Shown: positions 48,161 through 59,618, numbered from the stretch's first letter. The stretch: DNA of 64,000 nt from Reticulascus tulasneorum (GCA_001557505.1 LSAX01000002.1:2852001-2916000), one strand, 5' to 3'. Translations and numbers: made by a program. Notes: generated by a model from the sequence alone, not told the origin.

Positions 48161-50514
48161 TCAAGGGTTGCAGGTGAGCTTTTCCATCTCTGACGAAGTA
48201 GCTTTCTCGTCCTCATCCTCCCACATATCGATTGCTGTCTTGCGCTTGCCCAAGTTGACATAGACGTTCTCTCGGTCTTGAAAAAGGCCAAGGACAAATG
48301 GATCGTACGGAGGGTCTTGCACCAGCGACTTGATCGTCTGGCCAAGCACGATCGGCGCAGATTTTTCTGTTGGAACTTCTGCGTCGTCCACGTCCATCAT
48401 GGAGGCACCATTGGGGCTAAACAAACGTTCAGCAGAGGCCAAGTCCACCCCTTGCATATCGGGTGAGCCGAGATCTATGCTATGATTATGAGAGACGACA
48501 CCGAGATACTTGTTGGCCACCGGCATATCTGGTGAATCCATGATTACTATTGGATCATGGAGGGCAGCACCCAAAGCAAGGGCAGTATTCCCTGTGTCCG
48601 GTGAATCAGTGATCATGATAGGGTCATGGGATACGCTGCCATCATATTGCGAGCCAGGTTGACACTCCGACAGTGAAATTCTAACTAGGCCTGATGAGCC
48701 CACGGATTTCTCATTCTTCGCCCGAATCTCGGAAGCCATCGTTGGCGAAGCTGATTGGGTAGATAGGGGAGACTCTATCTTCATGGTCGAGAATGGCAAT
48801 GGATTGAAGGAAGGCTCGTGTGTTGTCTTGAGCCGTTTGTTGCTCGACTGATTTTGAGCCTCTTTCTCCGCGGCAGCCTGCCATTCCTGTTCCAGGGTGC
48901 TGAGGAATGCATCGACATCAAATTCAGGCTCTTCCTCTTGATCCAGCTCCTGCTCCCGCTTATGTTCGCTCAAACTGGTAGCTCGTTCCTCAGACTCAGT
49001 GTCGGGGTTACTCTCACTGTTCCACTTTGTTTCATGGGAACTTTGATCAGAGCTGAACTCGTACCAAGGCGACAACCGACCCTCTGATTGATAACCGAGC
49101 GCCTGGGTAGAGTCTCTGGGGACCTCCCTTTCCTGGGTAGTACGCCTGGGGCGATACGAATCGATGAACCTAGTCTGGCTGCGATTTCGATCACGGTCAC
49201 GGTCGCGACCCCGTCTTTTTGGTACCCCCAATGGTGCAGCATTGCTCCCAGTTCTCGAGATACGCGGTTGAGCTTCGGAAGAGTCAGGGGCAGATGGCCA
49301 GCTATCAGTAGCCGACTGTATGTAGTCCAGTCTGGATGGATGCATCAGAGACTCGTTACGGGAAGAGTTCTTCTGAGAACCTAATATCTCCGAGCCTTGA
49401 GAGCGACGCATGGGCTCATGCGACGGTGTATCTGCTGTCATTGACCCATAGGATAGAGTACTGCCTTCCGGTGTCTCGTTATCTTGGTAAACATCATGCT
49501 GGCTGCGCAACTCAATTCTCGACTGGTCTAGGAGCTGGGATTGTGGCTGGGGGCTTGAGCCAAAACTTGAAGAAATGCTCTGCGCACGCCGTTGCATATT
49601 CAACGATTCGGGATAGCGGTTCTGTGGGCAGATCCCGACGTAATGATCCCCGAACTTCTTGCAGATGGCGCACTGATATCCGATACCTGGAGCGGTATCA
49701 AATTTCGGGTCTATATTCGTGGGACATTCTTGAATCCAATGGTCTGGAGGAAAGAACCAGTTAGCTGATATATCTAACATCAAGCGGTGCTGTGTGGGTT
49801 GCCTTTTTTGCCGCAGCGATTGCAACGGTAACCATGAGGCGGCATCTTGGTCGGGAAACTCTCTACCCGTTTGATGAGTGTAGGGTCCGCCCTTGTTTTG
49901 TCGTTGTTCCAAGAAGTCTTCGTGCTAGCGAACGCTTTGGCGTGGTTTCCAGGAAGTTCTTTCTGCTTGTGATTAGTGTTCCAATTACCAGGCCTAATAT
50001 TCTCGTCCTTCACAGTTGACATTGAAGGTATGTTGTAATGGGTGCTGGGAGGAAACTCTCCAGAGGCTGCTGGGGTCGAAGAATGGTGAAGCTGGGCATG
50101 TGTTTTCTGGCCCTTCTTCGAACCAGGGTTCTTTTGGTAGATCATCTCAATGTTCCGCCGGGCATAGTTGAAGGCAAGAGCAAAGGAAGGGCGTTTAGCA
50201 GCGAACTCCTTCCTGAACTGGCTGAACTTGGCTATGGCAGTGCCTTTGTCGAAGCCGCGAGCGCTCAGATAACGGCACCAGTCGTAAATGGTCCTGGAGG
50301 ACTCGTCGCTGGTCTTGAGATTAATGTAAGGGACTTGATACACCAGCCACTCACAACATAGCGAGAGAACCTGCGGTCCGGATATGTTGTGCGGGCAGTT
50401 TCTATCCAGCTCAAGTTCAAGATCCGCCTGGACGACACGTGAAATATCCGGATTCAGGCCAAGGGCCGTGAGTACACGCGACGACATGCTGAACACCTCT
50501 TCACCCGCTGGCAT
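48161..50514 (-). CDS. Zinc-knuckle (CCHC) protein of unknown role
   Basis: The product is 764 aa from exons 50514-49803 and 49743-48161. The intron has a GC donor (AAAAAG|GCAACC), a GCTAAC branch site and a CTCCAG acceptor. The join gives a proper CX2CX4HX4C knuckle (YRCNRCGKKDHWIQECP). A second knuckle-like CX2CX5HX4C follows (CAICKKFGDHYVGICP). The N-terminal 130 residues look folded and helical (VLTALGLNPDISRVVQADLE, YDWCRYLSARGFDKGTAI, FALAFNYARRNIEMIY). The C-terminal 450 residues are Ser-rich and acidic, with an RD/RS tract (RDRDRDRNRSQTR) and repeated PIMITDSPD / PIVIMDSPD motifs that resemble SUMO-interacting motifs. Knuckles of the HWIQECPTN kind occur in RNA 3'-processing proteins such as Mpe1. 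No RING or DWNN domain is seen, so I assign no name. ATG 50487 is an alternative start. Confidence 0.82.
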
Positions 50515-51255
50515 GCGAGAGACCTAGGCGGCAGGATTGAAGGCACAAATTCTGCTTTCGCACCCCCCTGACGGGATTGAACGGGTCTTGGACCGATGGC
50601 ACACGCTGGACGGGCACCAGAGTCCTCACAGTTGAGAACCAACTTTGAAAGGAATGAGGTTGCAGAAAAAGAGAAAGTTTCGGCAGTGGTAAGGAAAAGA
50701 TAAGAAAGGTTTGCTGTAGGGGGTGTGTTCGGAAGGAACGAGGAAGCAGCGAAACGAACCGGAAGGTGGCACGGGTGTGTCAAAGCCAGCGACCTTGCCG
50801 TGGCCTTTTGAAGTGATTCTCTCTGCTTCTCCTTCATGCTACAACCCGACTGCTTTATAGACTACCTATAGTCTCTACACAAACCGGATAAGACATCAAT
50901 GAAATAGAAGAAATAAGCACGTGTGTAATGCTCTTCATTCATACCCGAATCCACCCAAGCCGTGACCTCAGCATCTGTCCTTCAGTGTATCTTGAGCAGA
51001 GATGAGGAGCTTGACTGGAGCTTCAGTCACTGTCTAGCACTTGTTCAGCCGGACTTCACGATGATAAAGGAATGAAAGGGTGAAGTAAGATATCAATTTG
51101 CTAATAGAACAGATGCTCTGGCAAAGCCCATCCAACATCACCACAACTCCCGGCCCGAATGCTTCACATACGAACTCATGCTCAATTATAACTCAAAGTA
51201 TGCAACCCTCGCAGAAAGCCATCCATATCTCCCAATAGCCCATTACTAGCCTACG
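50515..51255. other. Intergenic with a long upstream frame
   Basis: This is the 5' flank of the zinc-knuckle gene and 3' flank of IST1. A minus-strand frame of 127 codons (50837-50454) overlaps the zinc-knuckle start out of frame. It has no recognisable domain and is best viewed as a possible upstream ORF. Nothing else is seen. Confidence 0.5.
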
Positions 51256-52212
51256 CTACCTCTTCAGAGCAGCAAACCTCCGCTCCAACTCAGTAATGTC
51301 TGGCACACTTCCACCAGGCCCCTTGCCATCCCCCTTCTTCTGCGCATCAGACATCTTTTTATTCGGCTTCAGCTCCATGGAGTTCAGCGTGACCTTTGGG
51401 TGGACATTATCTGTTGTCATTCGCGGCGGCGTTACCAGCAACGGACTGCTAGGTCCGCCAATCGTCCGTGGCGGTGTTGCTTTGCTAAGCTCCTCCTGGT
51501 CCTGGGCCGCTTTTGAGTCGGCAGGCAGAAGCTCTTCGGTAACCTTCTGCTTCTGCCCGCCGCTGGGATCATCATCTCCCGCATCGTCATCGTCCAGCAG
51601 GTCTGGTGGATCCACAACCTTCGCGCGCTTAGGCCAGTCCACATTGTAGAAGGTTGCGATTTCCTCGAGGTATCCAACGACGAGTTCCTCCTTCGGAGGC
51701 GTAACGCTCAGCTTCTTGATGACTTTGTCCGAGACCTTTCCATCCGAGTTCTCCATTGCTGCCAAGACGAATTCTTTCCCGTATTTCTCGCCCAGCAGTG
51801 TCCGCACTACCTGTAGCTCCTTGATCTCGGTCTTCGGCGCCGCATAAATGAGAGTCTTGACAGCCTCCTCTAGCCCAGGATCGCATACTGGTCCATCGAG
51901 GAGGCCAGCTCGGGCCAAGAGCAACTCGCAGTATAGTTCGAGGATTTCGTGGAGTTCGGTGGTGATGTCTGATCGAATGATATTCTCGACCCGGATGCGC
52001 GCTGAGTCAATCTTTCCGGCCTCCAGAAGCTGCGCCATGGCCCGCCGTTGTGTTTTGGATACAGCCTCATCGCGCTGCTGTACCATACGTAGCCTTGCGA
52101 TAGCCAACTTGAGTTGGACTTTCGTCTTGGTCTGGCAGATGTTAGCTGTTGTTACATGATGGCGGGGTAGTTTTGGAGAGGCGCTCACGATTAGAGATGC
52201 TGGAGGAGGCAT
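51256..52212 (-). CDS. IST1, ESCRT-III-associated protein
   Basis: The product is 299 aa from exons 52212-52189 and 52131-51256 (intron GTGAGC...CAG, phase 0). The IST1/ESCRT-III helical core starts at KTKVQLKLAIARLRMVQQR and runs through ARIRVENIIRSDITTELHEI and LYCELLLARAGLL to VGYLEEIATFYNVDW. A disordered acidic and Pro-rich linker (LLDDDDAGDDD) follows. The C-terminus, ITELERRFAALKR, is a MIM1-type motif that binds the MIT domain of Vps4. Ist1 regulates Vps4 and ESCRT-III assembly at endosomes in multivesicular body sorting. Its length is near yeast Ist1 (298 aa). It is followed by SPT3 upstream on the same strand. Confidence 0.95.
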   Translation of the reverse strand: MPPPASLIVSASPKLPRHHVTTANICQTKTKVQLKLAIARLRMVQQRDEAVSKTQRRAMAQLLEAGKIDSARIRVENIIRSDITTELHEILELYCELLLARAGLLDGPVCDPGLEEAVKTLIYAAPKTEIKELQVVRTLLGEKYGKEFVLAAMENSDGKVSDKVIKKLSVTPPKEELVVGYLEEIATFYNVDWPKRAKVVDPPDLLDDDDAGDDDPSGGQKQKVTEELLPADSKAAQDQEELSKATPPRTIGGPSSPLLVTPPRMTTDNVHPKVTLNSMELKPNKKMSDAQKKGDGKGPGGSVPDITELERRFAALKR

Positions 52213-52830
52213 GGCTGATGATATGGATGATGGGTTTTGGAGCCAAATACATCAACTGAGCTCTGGTATGTAAGAGTGTTGGTTCGCTAGGTGCAGGTAC
52301 CCAGGCAGACAGATTTGAGGTCCGCAGAGGATGGGCTTCGGGAATACTTATCTAATCGCCCCTCATCGTGACTGAGAGATCCATGCCGCTAGGTGCGGGG
52401 CAATCTTCGCCGATCAGCTTGTACAAACAAAACCTAGTCAGTACCTTATGGTAGGCTTGCCGTGGATGCTTCACAAGTTCGCGAGACAACAGTAACTTAT
52501 CTCACACATTATGGTTCAACAAACCAGATGGGGGGTTCTTTTAAGGACGGATTTTATTCTAATCAAAGTGCATCTACTGTTCATAGTCATTGTACTAGCT
52601 GGGCTGCCAACCAACCCACCTGCAAAGTCAACAAGGCTTCAATGATCCCCCCCTTGAACGCCGTTTCCATCCGTGGGTATCTAGCAAGATCCTCGTTATA
52701 CTCCTACAAACCCAAAAAAGCAAAGCCAGTAGAATGCACTGCCGAGGCACAAGGCACAGAGCCTATAGTGAACTCTCCCTTTACCGAGTGTGAGATTGGG
52801 AGCGAGAACACATGTAAGGAACAGCTCCGA
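52213..52830. other. Intergenic, IST1 promoter side
   Basis: 618 bp between the IST1 start and the spliced SPT3 stop. If the last SPT3 intron is retained, the SPT3 frame ends at 52781 instead. I see no separate gene. Confidence 0.6.
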
Positions 52831-55317
52831 TCAGAACTGTAGACAAATTAGTACCTCGGCGATGAAAGAAGTTTGCGGCCACTCGACTTACAATGTTGAG
52901 TTGCGTATGCTGCGGCAGTCTCGTGTTGTTGAGCATGGCTCTCGACTTCTTCGGGCGTTGTTGCAGTCGGCGATATGCCTCCTGAACATGTCGCGGCTCA
53001 ATCGGCGTCTTGCCCTCGCTGGGCGGATCGAACAGCCCTTGCGCAAGCTTTCGCTTCTTAGAGCCAGCATTGTCTCCACCGCTCTGCGCCTTCCACAGAT
53101 CCTCTTGCTCCTTGACCTTAAGTGCATTTTCCGTAAGTGTCTGGACCATCTCGAAGGTTAAGAAGCCAAGGATATCGACAATATCATCCGACGGCTTGCT
53201 GTCCGTAACAATGCCGAAACCAGCCCATTCCCGGAAACGCTTGCCCTTGCGGTAGGTGAAGGAGGCTTGGCGATATTCCGACCAGGTGACGTATTCCTCC
53301 CGGGTCATGGCTTTGGTGCGCTCGTCGGCCTTTCGCAGGCGCTGCAGGGTGATATAATTCATCTCCTCTTCCTCCTCATCGTCCTCATCGTCTCGCTCAG
53401 GGACCTCCTGATTGTAGAAAGAAGAGGGTTCCCAGAGCAGGCCAACCTTGGCCTTTTTATTCTTTTTGGCAGTTTCATCGACAGGTCCGCCTGGGACTAC
53501 CCCACCAACAGGGTCTTCGCCAGCTCCTAGATCAGCATCGCCGCCTTTATCGTCCGAGTCCTTCACATTTTTGCGAACATCCTTCCAAGAAAGAAAGGTT
53601 CTCAATCGCGAGACCTTCGCTTGATCATGGCGAATCTGAAATATCAAATCATTAATCGTGATGGCTCTAGCACCACGTCGAGCAGCGAGGTCCGTGCAAT
53701 TCCTGAGCTGCAGATGCTCGTTAATGTCCATCAATTCACGAACATGTTTGGGCACATACCAACTCAATCACCTGTTGTCGAACTATGTCTTCAATGATGC
53801 TAGTAGTTTCGACGGAGGGTTCGGCAGTCTCGCCAGAGACGTACATCATCTTTTCAATAACGTCAGTAAGCCGTGCTTCAAAACGATGACGCGTCTCAAC
53901 TCCATATTCTGGCATCGGAGTGACTGGAGGAATTCCATCAAGCCGAATGAACTTTAAGAAAGAAGGCAGACACTTGTCTTCATCGCTTTTTGCAGACCGC
54001 TGGTCCGTAGAAACAGGAACGTCAAAGATAGACTTGTAGCCAGAGGAGAAGGGCACGCCCACTGCCAGGTCGAATGCAGACTGAAACAGTTCTATGCTCT
54101 CACGCTCAATTTGAGCTGCCAACTGTCTATCACGTTCCTCTCTGAGAACTTCGTCAGCGTCTCCTGGGCCCAAGTTTGAATCTGGGTCCGAGGTGACAGA
54201 TCCAGTTTGGGAGACATCTTGTGCGTCCTGGGAATCTCCGGTGGCAGAAAAATGAGCGTCGCTTGGAGGTTTGTCAACAGTCCCGAAGGCAAGTAACTCG
54301 AATATCTCCGATTCCATAGTGGCTTTGTTTGCGTTTGGGAGTTGGGGAGCCAAATCTACTTCCTTTGACGAGGAAGATATGACGGACTCGGTGCTTGAAC
54401 AAGCAGTGTCTTCGGGGCTAGCAGGGGTTTCCTGGGGCACATCTTCCTGCTGTGGCTCGTGCAAAGGAGGGGTTGTTGAGGATCTCACGAGGAAGGAAGG
54501 CGTTGCAGGTGCAATGGCCGAGGGGACATTTTCTTGAAGGATAGTGTGAGGTTCTCGGTTCAGATGCCCGTCTGAATGGGAGCTGAGGCGGTCAAAAGTC
54601 GGCTGCGCATCCTCTGTGACACTGGCAGAAACCCCTCGCTCCAACTTGTCTTCCGAGCAGATGCCCAGGGAAAGACTACGCAGAGATCGATCAGGCTCAC
54701 TCTGCCCATGATCATCAATCGAGCGAGCGATGTTGGACTCAATGATTGGAACCGGCGGAGTGGTGGGATCAGAACCACGTTCGCCTGGGTCGTCTTTCAA
54801 CGCGTTTAGAGTCGAGCTTCTCGGGCGTCCGTGGCAGATATTGCCATCGCCGTCTTCGTCCCCACTGCTATAGTCCACCTGGAGAAGGATGGCCATTCTT
54901 GAAGGCGCCATCTTGGGTTGCTGATATTGCTTGTCTGTGAAAGGAGTGACGGCGGATTTGATAGAACTCGCAGGCGAGGTGAGCTGCTGCCGTGAAGTGC
55001 GGGCCCGCTGCGGCTGGTGAAGTCACACGCGCGGAGTGAACTGCGGCTTGACTCCGGAACCCCGTTCCGGGATTCATGATTTAATTCGGGATTGAGAGGC
55101 CGTCCAAGATGCAACCTTCACTCCCAACTCGAAGTCCTCAGTGACTCCTGGACTTCCAGAGCACTCATAATAGCTATCGGACCAAGGCCAAGACTTGCGC
55201 CAATTGCGCAGCCACGAACAAAGGAATTACACATGTCGTCGAAAGAAAAGTTCACAAGCTCACCTGGCTGATCTCCTGGCGGTACTTATACGCCTTGTTA
55301 TCCTTTTGCTCGGCCAT
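52831..55317 (-). CDS. SPT3, SAGA histone-fold subunit (canonical splice form)
   Basis: The product is 321 aa from exons 55317-55264, 53849-53760, 53707-52892 and 52836-52831. The 18-codon first exon gives [18 protein letters not shown]. It joins in phase 0 to [20 protein letters not shown] and then [20 protein letters not shown], reconstructing the paired TAF13-like and TAF11-like histone folds of Spt3. The conserved [40 protein letters not shown] and [15 protein letters not shown] follow. Spt3 contacts TBP within the SAGA coactivator. Intron 1 is 1414 nt, far longer than its neighbours, and carries a same-strand open frame (separate entry). The last exon holds only one codon plus the stop; without that splice the frame runs on 35 codons past NI. 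Confidence 0.93.
53760..54911 (-). CDS. Alternative 5' frame inside SPT3 intron 1
   Basis: A 354-codon frame starts at ATG 54911 (context CAAGATGG) and reads without a stop into SPT3 exon 2, in the SPT3 frame. With the downstream exons it would give a 657-aa long Spt3. The extension is largely disordered and acidic ([12 protein letters not shown] near the start, many Ser/Asp/Glu). It then becomes more ordered: [69 protein letters not shown]. The final stretch could replace the first histone-fold helix. I recognise no domain in the extension. It may be a long isoform from an internal promoter or a nested gene. The last codons also form a good 3' splice site (ACTGAC...AAAG), so the two readings coexist. 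Confidence 0.55.
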
Positions 55318-55873
55318 CTTCGCGGTTGGAGGCTAACGCAATTGGTTACGGGTCGTGCTGCTCGGCCCAGTCGTCAAATTAGTTCTGAAGCTTTCTGTGC
55401 GCAGCCTCTTGCATAAAGATAGAGTTGGAAACAGTCATTCATGAAACTAACGGAGATGGCTTTGATGTCGTTACTAGGAGTAAAGCATTTGAAGTAAGAT
55501 AGATATCCGCCTAGCGGCATGAAGTGGTTCGCTGCCGGATAAACTTGAGGCCGAGCGATTCTATCACCGTAACATTCCAACCAGCGATATGCCAACGCCT
55601 TCGAGATATTTGATGTGTCAATACTAGATATGAAAGCTGTGGGCTTCATCAAGTAAATTCAGACTGGTTGTATTTTGCTCGAGGATTCGTATCATACAAG
55701 TCATCGAGTGGGGATATGGCTCGTTGTGTGATAAATAAGCAATCCACAACCGTGGCATGCGCTTTACTTGACTTGCACAATATCAGGTTTCTACAGTATT
55801 ATCATTCCCAAAGATCAAATTGGCTCTTTGAAAGCTCATGGCTCGATATGCGCATTTGGCGATGAAATTATTT
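55318..55873. other. Intergenic, SPT3 promoter side
   Basis: 556 bp between the SPT3 first exon and the PPM1 stop, both on the minus strand. No gene seen. Confidence 0.6.
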
Positions 55874-57015
55874 CTAAGCACCTCCACCTCCATCGTCCCA
55901 CAATCCAAAGCCGGAACCTCTCCACCCCCAGGCCACAATGTAATGATCTGCAAGCAACTTCCATTCTTCGACTTCGTCCAGGCCTTCCAAACCATCAACC
56001 CTATCCTTTTCCTCGGGCGAGATCCAAGTCTCCCATATCTCCTCAATACTCATGGCCCTGACCTGGTCGAAGCCTGCAACTCGCAGCCGCTTCTTCTGGT
56101 CAGTAGAATCCTTGTAGCTCTCAAGAGTCGGCATTCGTATTCGCCTTGCAGCGAGGTTGGATCTCATCATCTTGCCGAAGGGATCGTCGGGCTTGATGGG
56201 CTCGTATAATATGATGGCAATATTGGGGATCTTGTCCGAGAACCACCTGATGACATCCTGCGCTTGTGATGTTTCAAGGTAGCACAAACAGCATTCCGAG
56301 ATGAGTAAAGTCGGGATGTCGGTCCTCAGACCTTTTATAGATGTTGCGTCGTCACTCTGGACCAGCTCACGAAGATCGAGACCATGGCACCAATACTGAC
56401 CACCACTCGGCGGCCGACAGCTCCAAGAGCCGTCCTCTTCAGGGGATGGGGTCGGAACGATTTGTCTCAGGGACGGGACGGCTTGCACGGTGCGCAGCTT
56501 CTTGCTGCTGGTGACTGGAAAGTCTATCTCGTGATAGGTAAGGCCAGTCCGGTTCGGCCCGGAGAAGAGACGAAAGCTTCTCGTGTCCGTGCCTGCACCA
56601 AGAGATATTATTTGCTGTTCCTTCGGGCCGGAATCTGTTGTGTTGGATTTTGAGAGGAACGAGTCAATTAGGGAGTCCAGGGCGCAGGTCCTCGTATAAG
56701 TCCCTGGATGCGGTGAGCATCGAGATGAGAGGTTAAGTAAGGGCTCGGAGCTTGCCCACCTCTATTTATAATCGGCAGCCGCCGCGGAGGTGGCCCATTG
56801 GAGGATTGAACAAAATATTGAGCAAATGGATCATCGAGATATCCCACGCCAACGGAACTTAGTCGGGAGCCGGCAGCATCGTCATCTGTGCCTTGAATGG
56901 TTTGATCATGGGTGGGACCGGGAGAAGCGAGACCACCTCGGCCGCGGCCACGGCCAGCTCTGCCACCTCTTGAACCGCGGAGCGACAGAAGGTTTGGTAT
57001 GTTAGAAGCCGACAT
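55874..57015 (-). CDS. PPM1, leucine carboxyl methyltransferase (LCMT1)
   Basis: The product is 361 aa from exons 57015-56760 and 56703-55874 (intron GTGGGC...CAG, phase 1). After an RGG-rich N-terminus ([16 protein letters not shown]) come the family motif [12 protein letters not shown] and [20 protein letters not shown]. The S-adenosylmethionine site [11 protein letters not shown] is at residues 117-127. [33 protein letters not shown] and the C-terminal [17 protein letters not shown] follow. The enzyme methylates the C-terminal leucine of the PP2A catalytic subunit, steering assembly of PP2A with its B-type subunits. The length is close to the family norm. The tail ends in a Gly run. Confidence 0.95.
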
Positions 57016-58489
57016 TGTAGATGCTCTCCTGGCTTGCCTGGGTCATGGAACCCGAACTGGTACGCTGGATACCTGGAAGCGATGGCGTTTGTTGGCGCGA
57101 AATCTGTGTGACGTAGCGGGGGAGCTACTACGTAGTATTCGAGTGGTGGGGGGAATAAATCGATGCCAATTGCCACTAATTACCCAACTTGCCCGACTAC
57201 TGGGTCTGGCAGCTGCAGGGCCACTAATGCACCCTATGGGGCGACCCTGCATTTTCAAGTGTATTTACAGATCACATTGACGAGCTCCTCGTAGACATGC
57301 ATAATTGCAGATAGTGTTTGCAAGCCGAACAAGATCTATCACTAATCGCCTTTGGGCGGAAATTTCCAGACCCGTATTCATCACTAGCTGGGCTGGCCCA
57401 CCGTGTAGGTCGTGTTTCGCCATCGTTGAAGCGGTAACAGGACGGACCTCTCGGCTTCTCGGCGCGTTAGTCAGTGTACGTAGACGACCGTGATCATGGA
57501 TGGGGGGGCGAGCAAGCTTCACAAGCTTCACAAGCTTCACAAGCTTCCAGGTAGTCAGGGGCTAGCGGCAAATTCTCAATGATCCCTTCTTCAAAGGATC
57601 CTTTCGCGTACAATTGACATAGCGCGCTCCCCTTATTAGATGCAGGTTTGTTTATGCCTTTGCGCCCTCGGCTTCACTGCAGAGCATGGGACGGCTGGGT
57701 TGGCGGGCGTCACCGTGGGAAGTCATTGGATCTCGCTGCTCTGCACTGGAACTATGCGCTCGCGAGGCTGGATTTCTAAACCGTCACTCCGTGACACAAG
57801 AATCCTACCCATACTCGTATTTCAAAGATCCAGAGCATCGATGGCCCCACACAAATGACAGGCCTGGCAATGATGCCCGGAGCCCTGTGCAACCCAACCA
57901 GGATTATTAAACGGTTAGGAAGTGATAGTTTGCGGGAGGGTTGCGAAAGGATCGATGAGTGAGTGGCCAAAGAGACACACAGCCCCTCCGTGCTGTGCCC
58001 CTCGTTGCCTTGCCTGCCTGCGTCCCAAACCAACAAAAAGTGGATACAACACGCAATCCCATACTGTAGGACCCCTGAATGTTTGTTAGAGTAGGTAGTC
58101 TTCCTGAAGTAGCCTTGCAGGGATGCAAACCTCGTCTCATAACAAAATCTCTAATACCGGGCCCATAAAACACTTGGACCATATACTTCATCGGTGCAAG
58201 TAATGCTAACGTATCTTGGCGAGCACCTTTTGTATTCGTACCTCTGATACTAACACCATACTGTTCATTGGCAGACTCACAGGGATCCTAGTGTGCAAAT
58301 AAAAGAACCACTGGATCCTCCATCACCTTGACGTACGCCTCTCGTCCCCCCCTCCCTCTCTCTCAGCCTACAAAGTTCACCTATCAACCCTATCAAGACT
58401 TTCGCTCTTTTCTCTTAAAACTTCTTTTTACTTTATTTCAGCTACCACAACTTTTTTTTTAGATCAGTCGTTCTGAAATCTCGCCCATC
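57016..58489. other. Divergent intergenic region of PPM1 and membrane-protein gene
   Basis: 1.5 kb between divergent starts. It contains a four-unit 9-bp tandem repeat (57513-57548). A strongly pyrimidine-rich stretch (about 58340-58460) with a CTTTATTTCAG sequence lies just before the membrane-protein start. This could be a core promoter/leader or the end of a 5' UTR intron. No gene is seen. Confidence 0.55.
57513..57548. repeat. Four tandem 9-bp units CAAGCTTCA
   Basis: Three perfect copies and a final one ending CAAGCTTCC. Each contains the palindrome AAGCTT. The array sits in the PPM1 upstream region. Confidence 0.9.
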
Positions 58490-59618
58490 ATGCTCAGCAG
58501 CGCTGCCGGCGTGGTCCTCAAGCGGGCCATGGAGGAGGTGCCGTCACAGAATGAGCTTCCCAGCTGGGCCTGGATTGTCTTCCTGGTCGACGTGATTGTC
58601 TTCCTGCCAGTTATTTTTTGGGTATGTGCCTTTGCATGCTCCTGCCCGGTGAAGAACAGTTACTAATGAATACCAGATGTCATACACACTCAATCATGTC
58701 TACCCCACATTCGCCATGATCGAGGACGAGAACCCCCCGGCGTACGAGCCCTTGTCTCTCAGCGACGACACTGCCTCCCTCGAAGCGGCCGGCCCTACCC
58801 CGAACAAGCTCACAGACGGCAAGCCCCATACTGTCACCTCCAGCTTGCGCAGCATCAACAGGCTCCTGTACGCCAACGGCGGCTTGAGCGCCAACTTCCG
58901 TGGCTTCTTCTGCCTACTGGCCCAGGACTTCGCCTCTTCGTTCCTCTACGGCATCTTCGCCGCCTTCGTCCCCCGCATGTTTGCCGACTTTGTGACTCTC
59001 ATCGCCGCCCTGGCGCTCGTCCAGCTCTCAACAGCCTGGGTGCACATCGTCATCTCCCCGAGGTCGCCCCTCCACTTCTGGAGGCGCCTTCCCCCATTCA
59101 AGAAGACTTTCGACGCCACCGCCCGCCCCGTGGCACTGTACTGGCTTGCTGTCACCGTCTGTGGCTGGGTTCCTCTCTTCATGGCCTGGGCACTACACAT
59201 GAAGCTTCCCAAGGTCGAATTTGGTGATGGCACAAATAACATGCAGGAAGCCTACAATGCCCCGTTGTGGAAGACCATCATCGTCATCCTCGTCACCCTT
59301 ATTCCCCAGGTCTTCATTTTGATTCCGGCCCACCTCGTCCTGGTCCGTGTCCAGGCCAGTCTTCTGTCCGATGAGGTCGACACCGTCATCCCCTTCGACC
59401 GTTCTTTCGAGGGCAAGGTTGAGCCGGCCGTTGTTGGTGGAAAGGGATATGTCTCCATGGCTGATGCCTGGAAGACATTCTCGCGCGCTGCATGGAAGCG
59501 ACTCATCATCCTCTATGTCAAGATCTTCGCCGTCTCCACTGCTATCTCTGGTCTGATAAGTGTTGTGCTTGTTACTGAGATCTTTCTCATGCCCAAGCAC
59601 ACCGCCGTCAAGCAGTAA
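58490..59618 (+). CDS. Conserved fungal multi-pass membrane protein, unknown role
   Basis: The product is 357 aa from exons 58490-58621 and 58677-59618 (intron GTATGT...CAG, phase 0, TACTAATG branch site). Hydrophobic segments include WAWIVFLVDVIVFLPVIFW in exon 1, MFADFVTLIAALALVQLST, ALYWLAVTVCGWVPLFMAW, TIIVILVTLIPQVFILIPA and a last one near IFAVSTAISGLISVVLV. This suggests at least five membrane spans. A polar loop with a PPAYEP motif (PPxY-like, a possible docking site for Rsp5-type WW domains) lies between spans 1 and 2. I recognise no catalytic motif and no named family. It converges on the kinesin gene. Confidence 0.85.
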
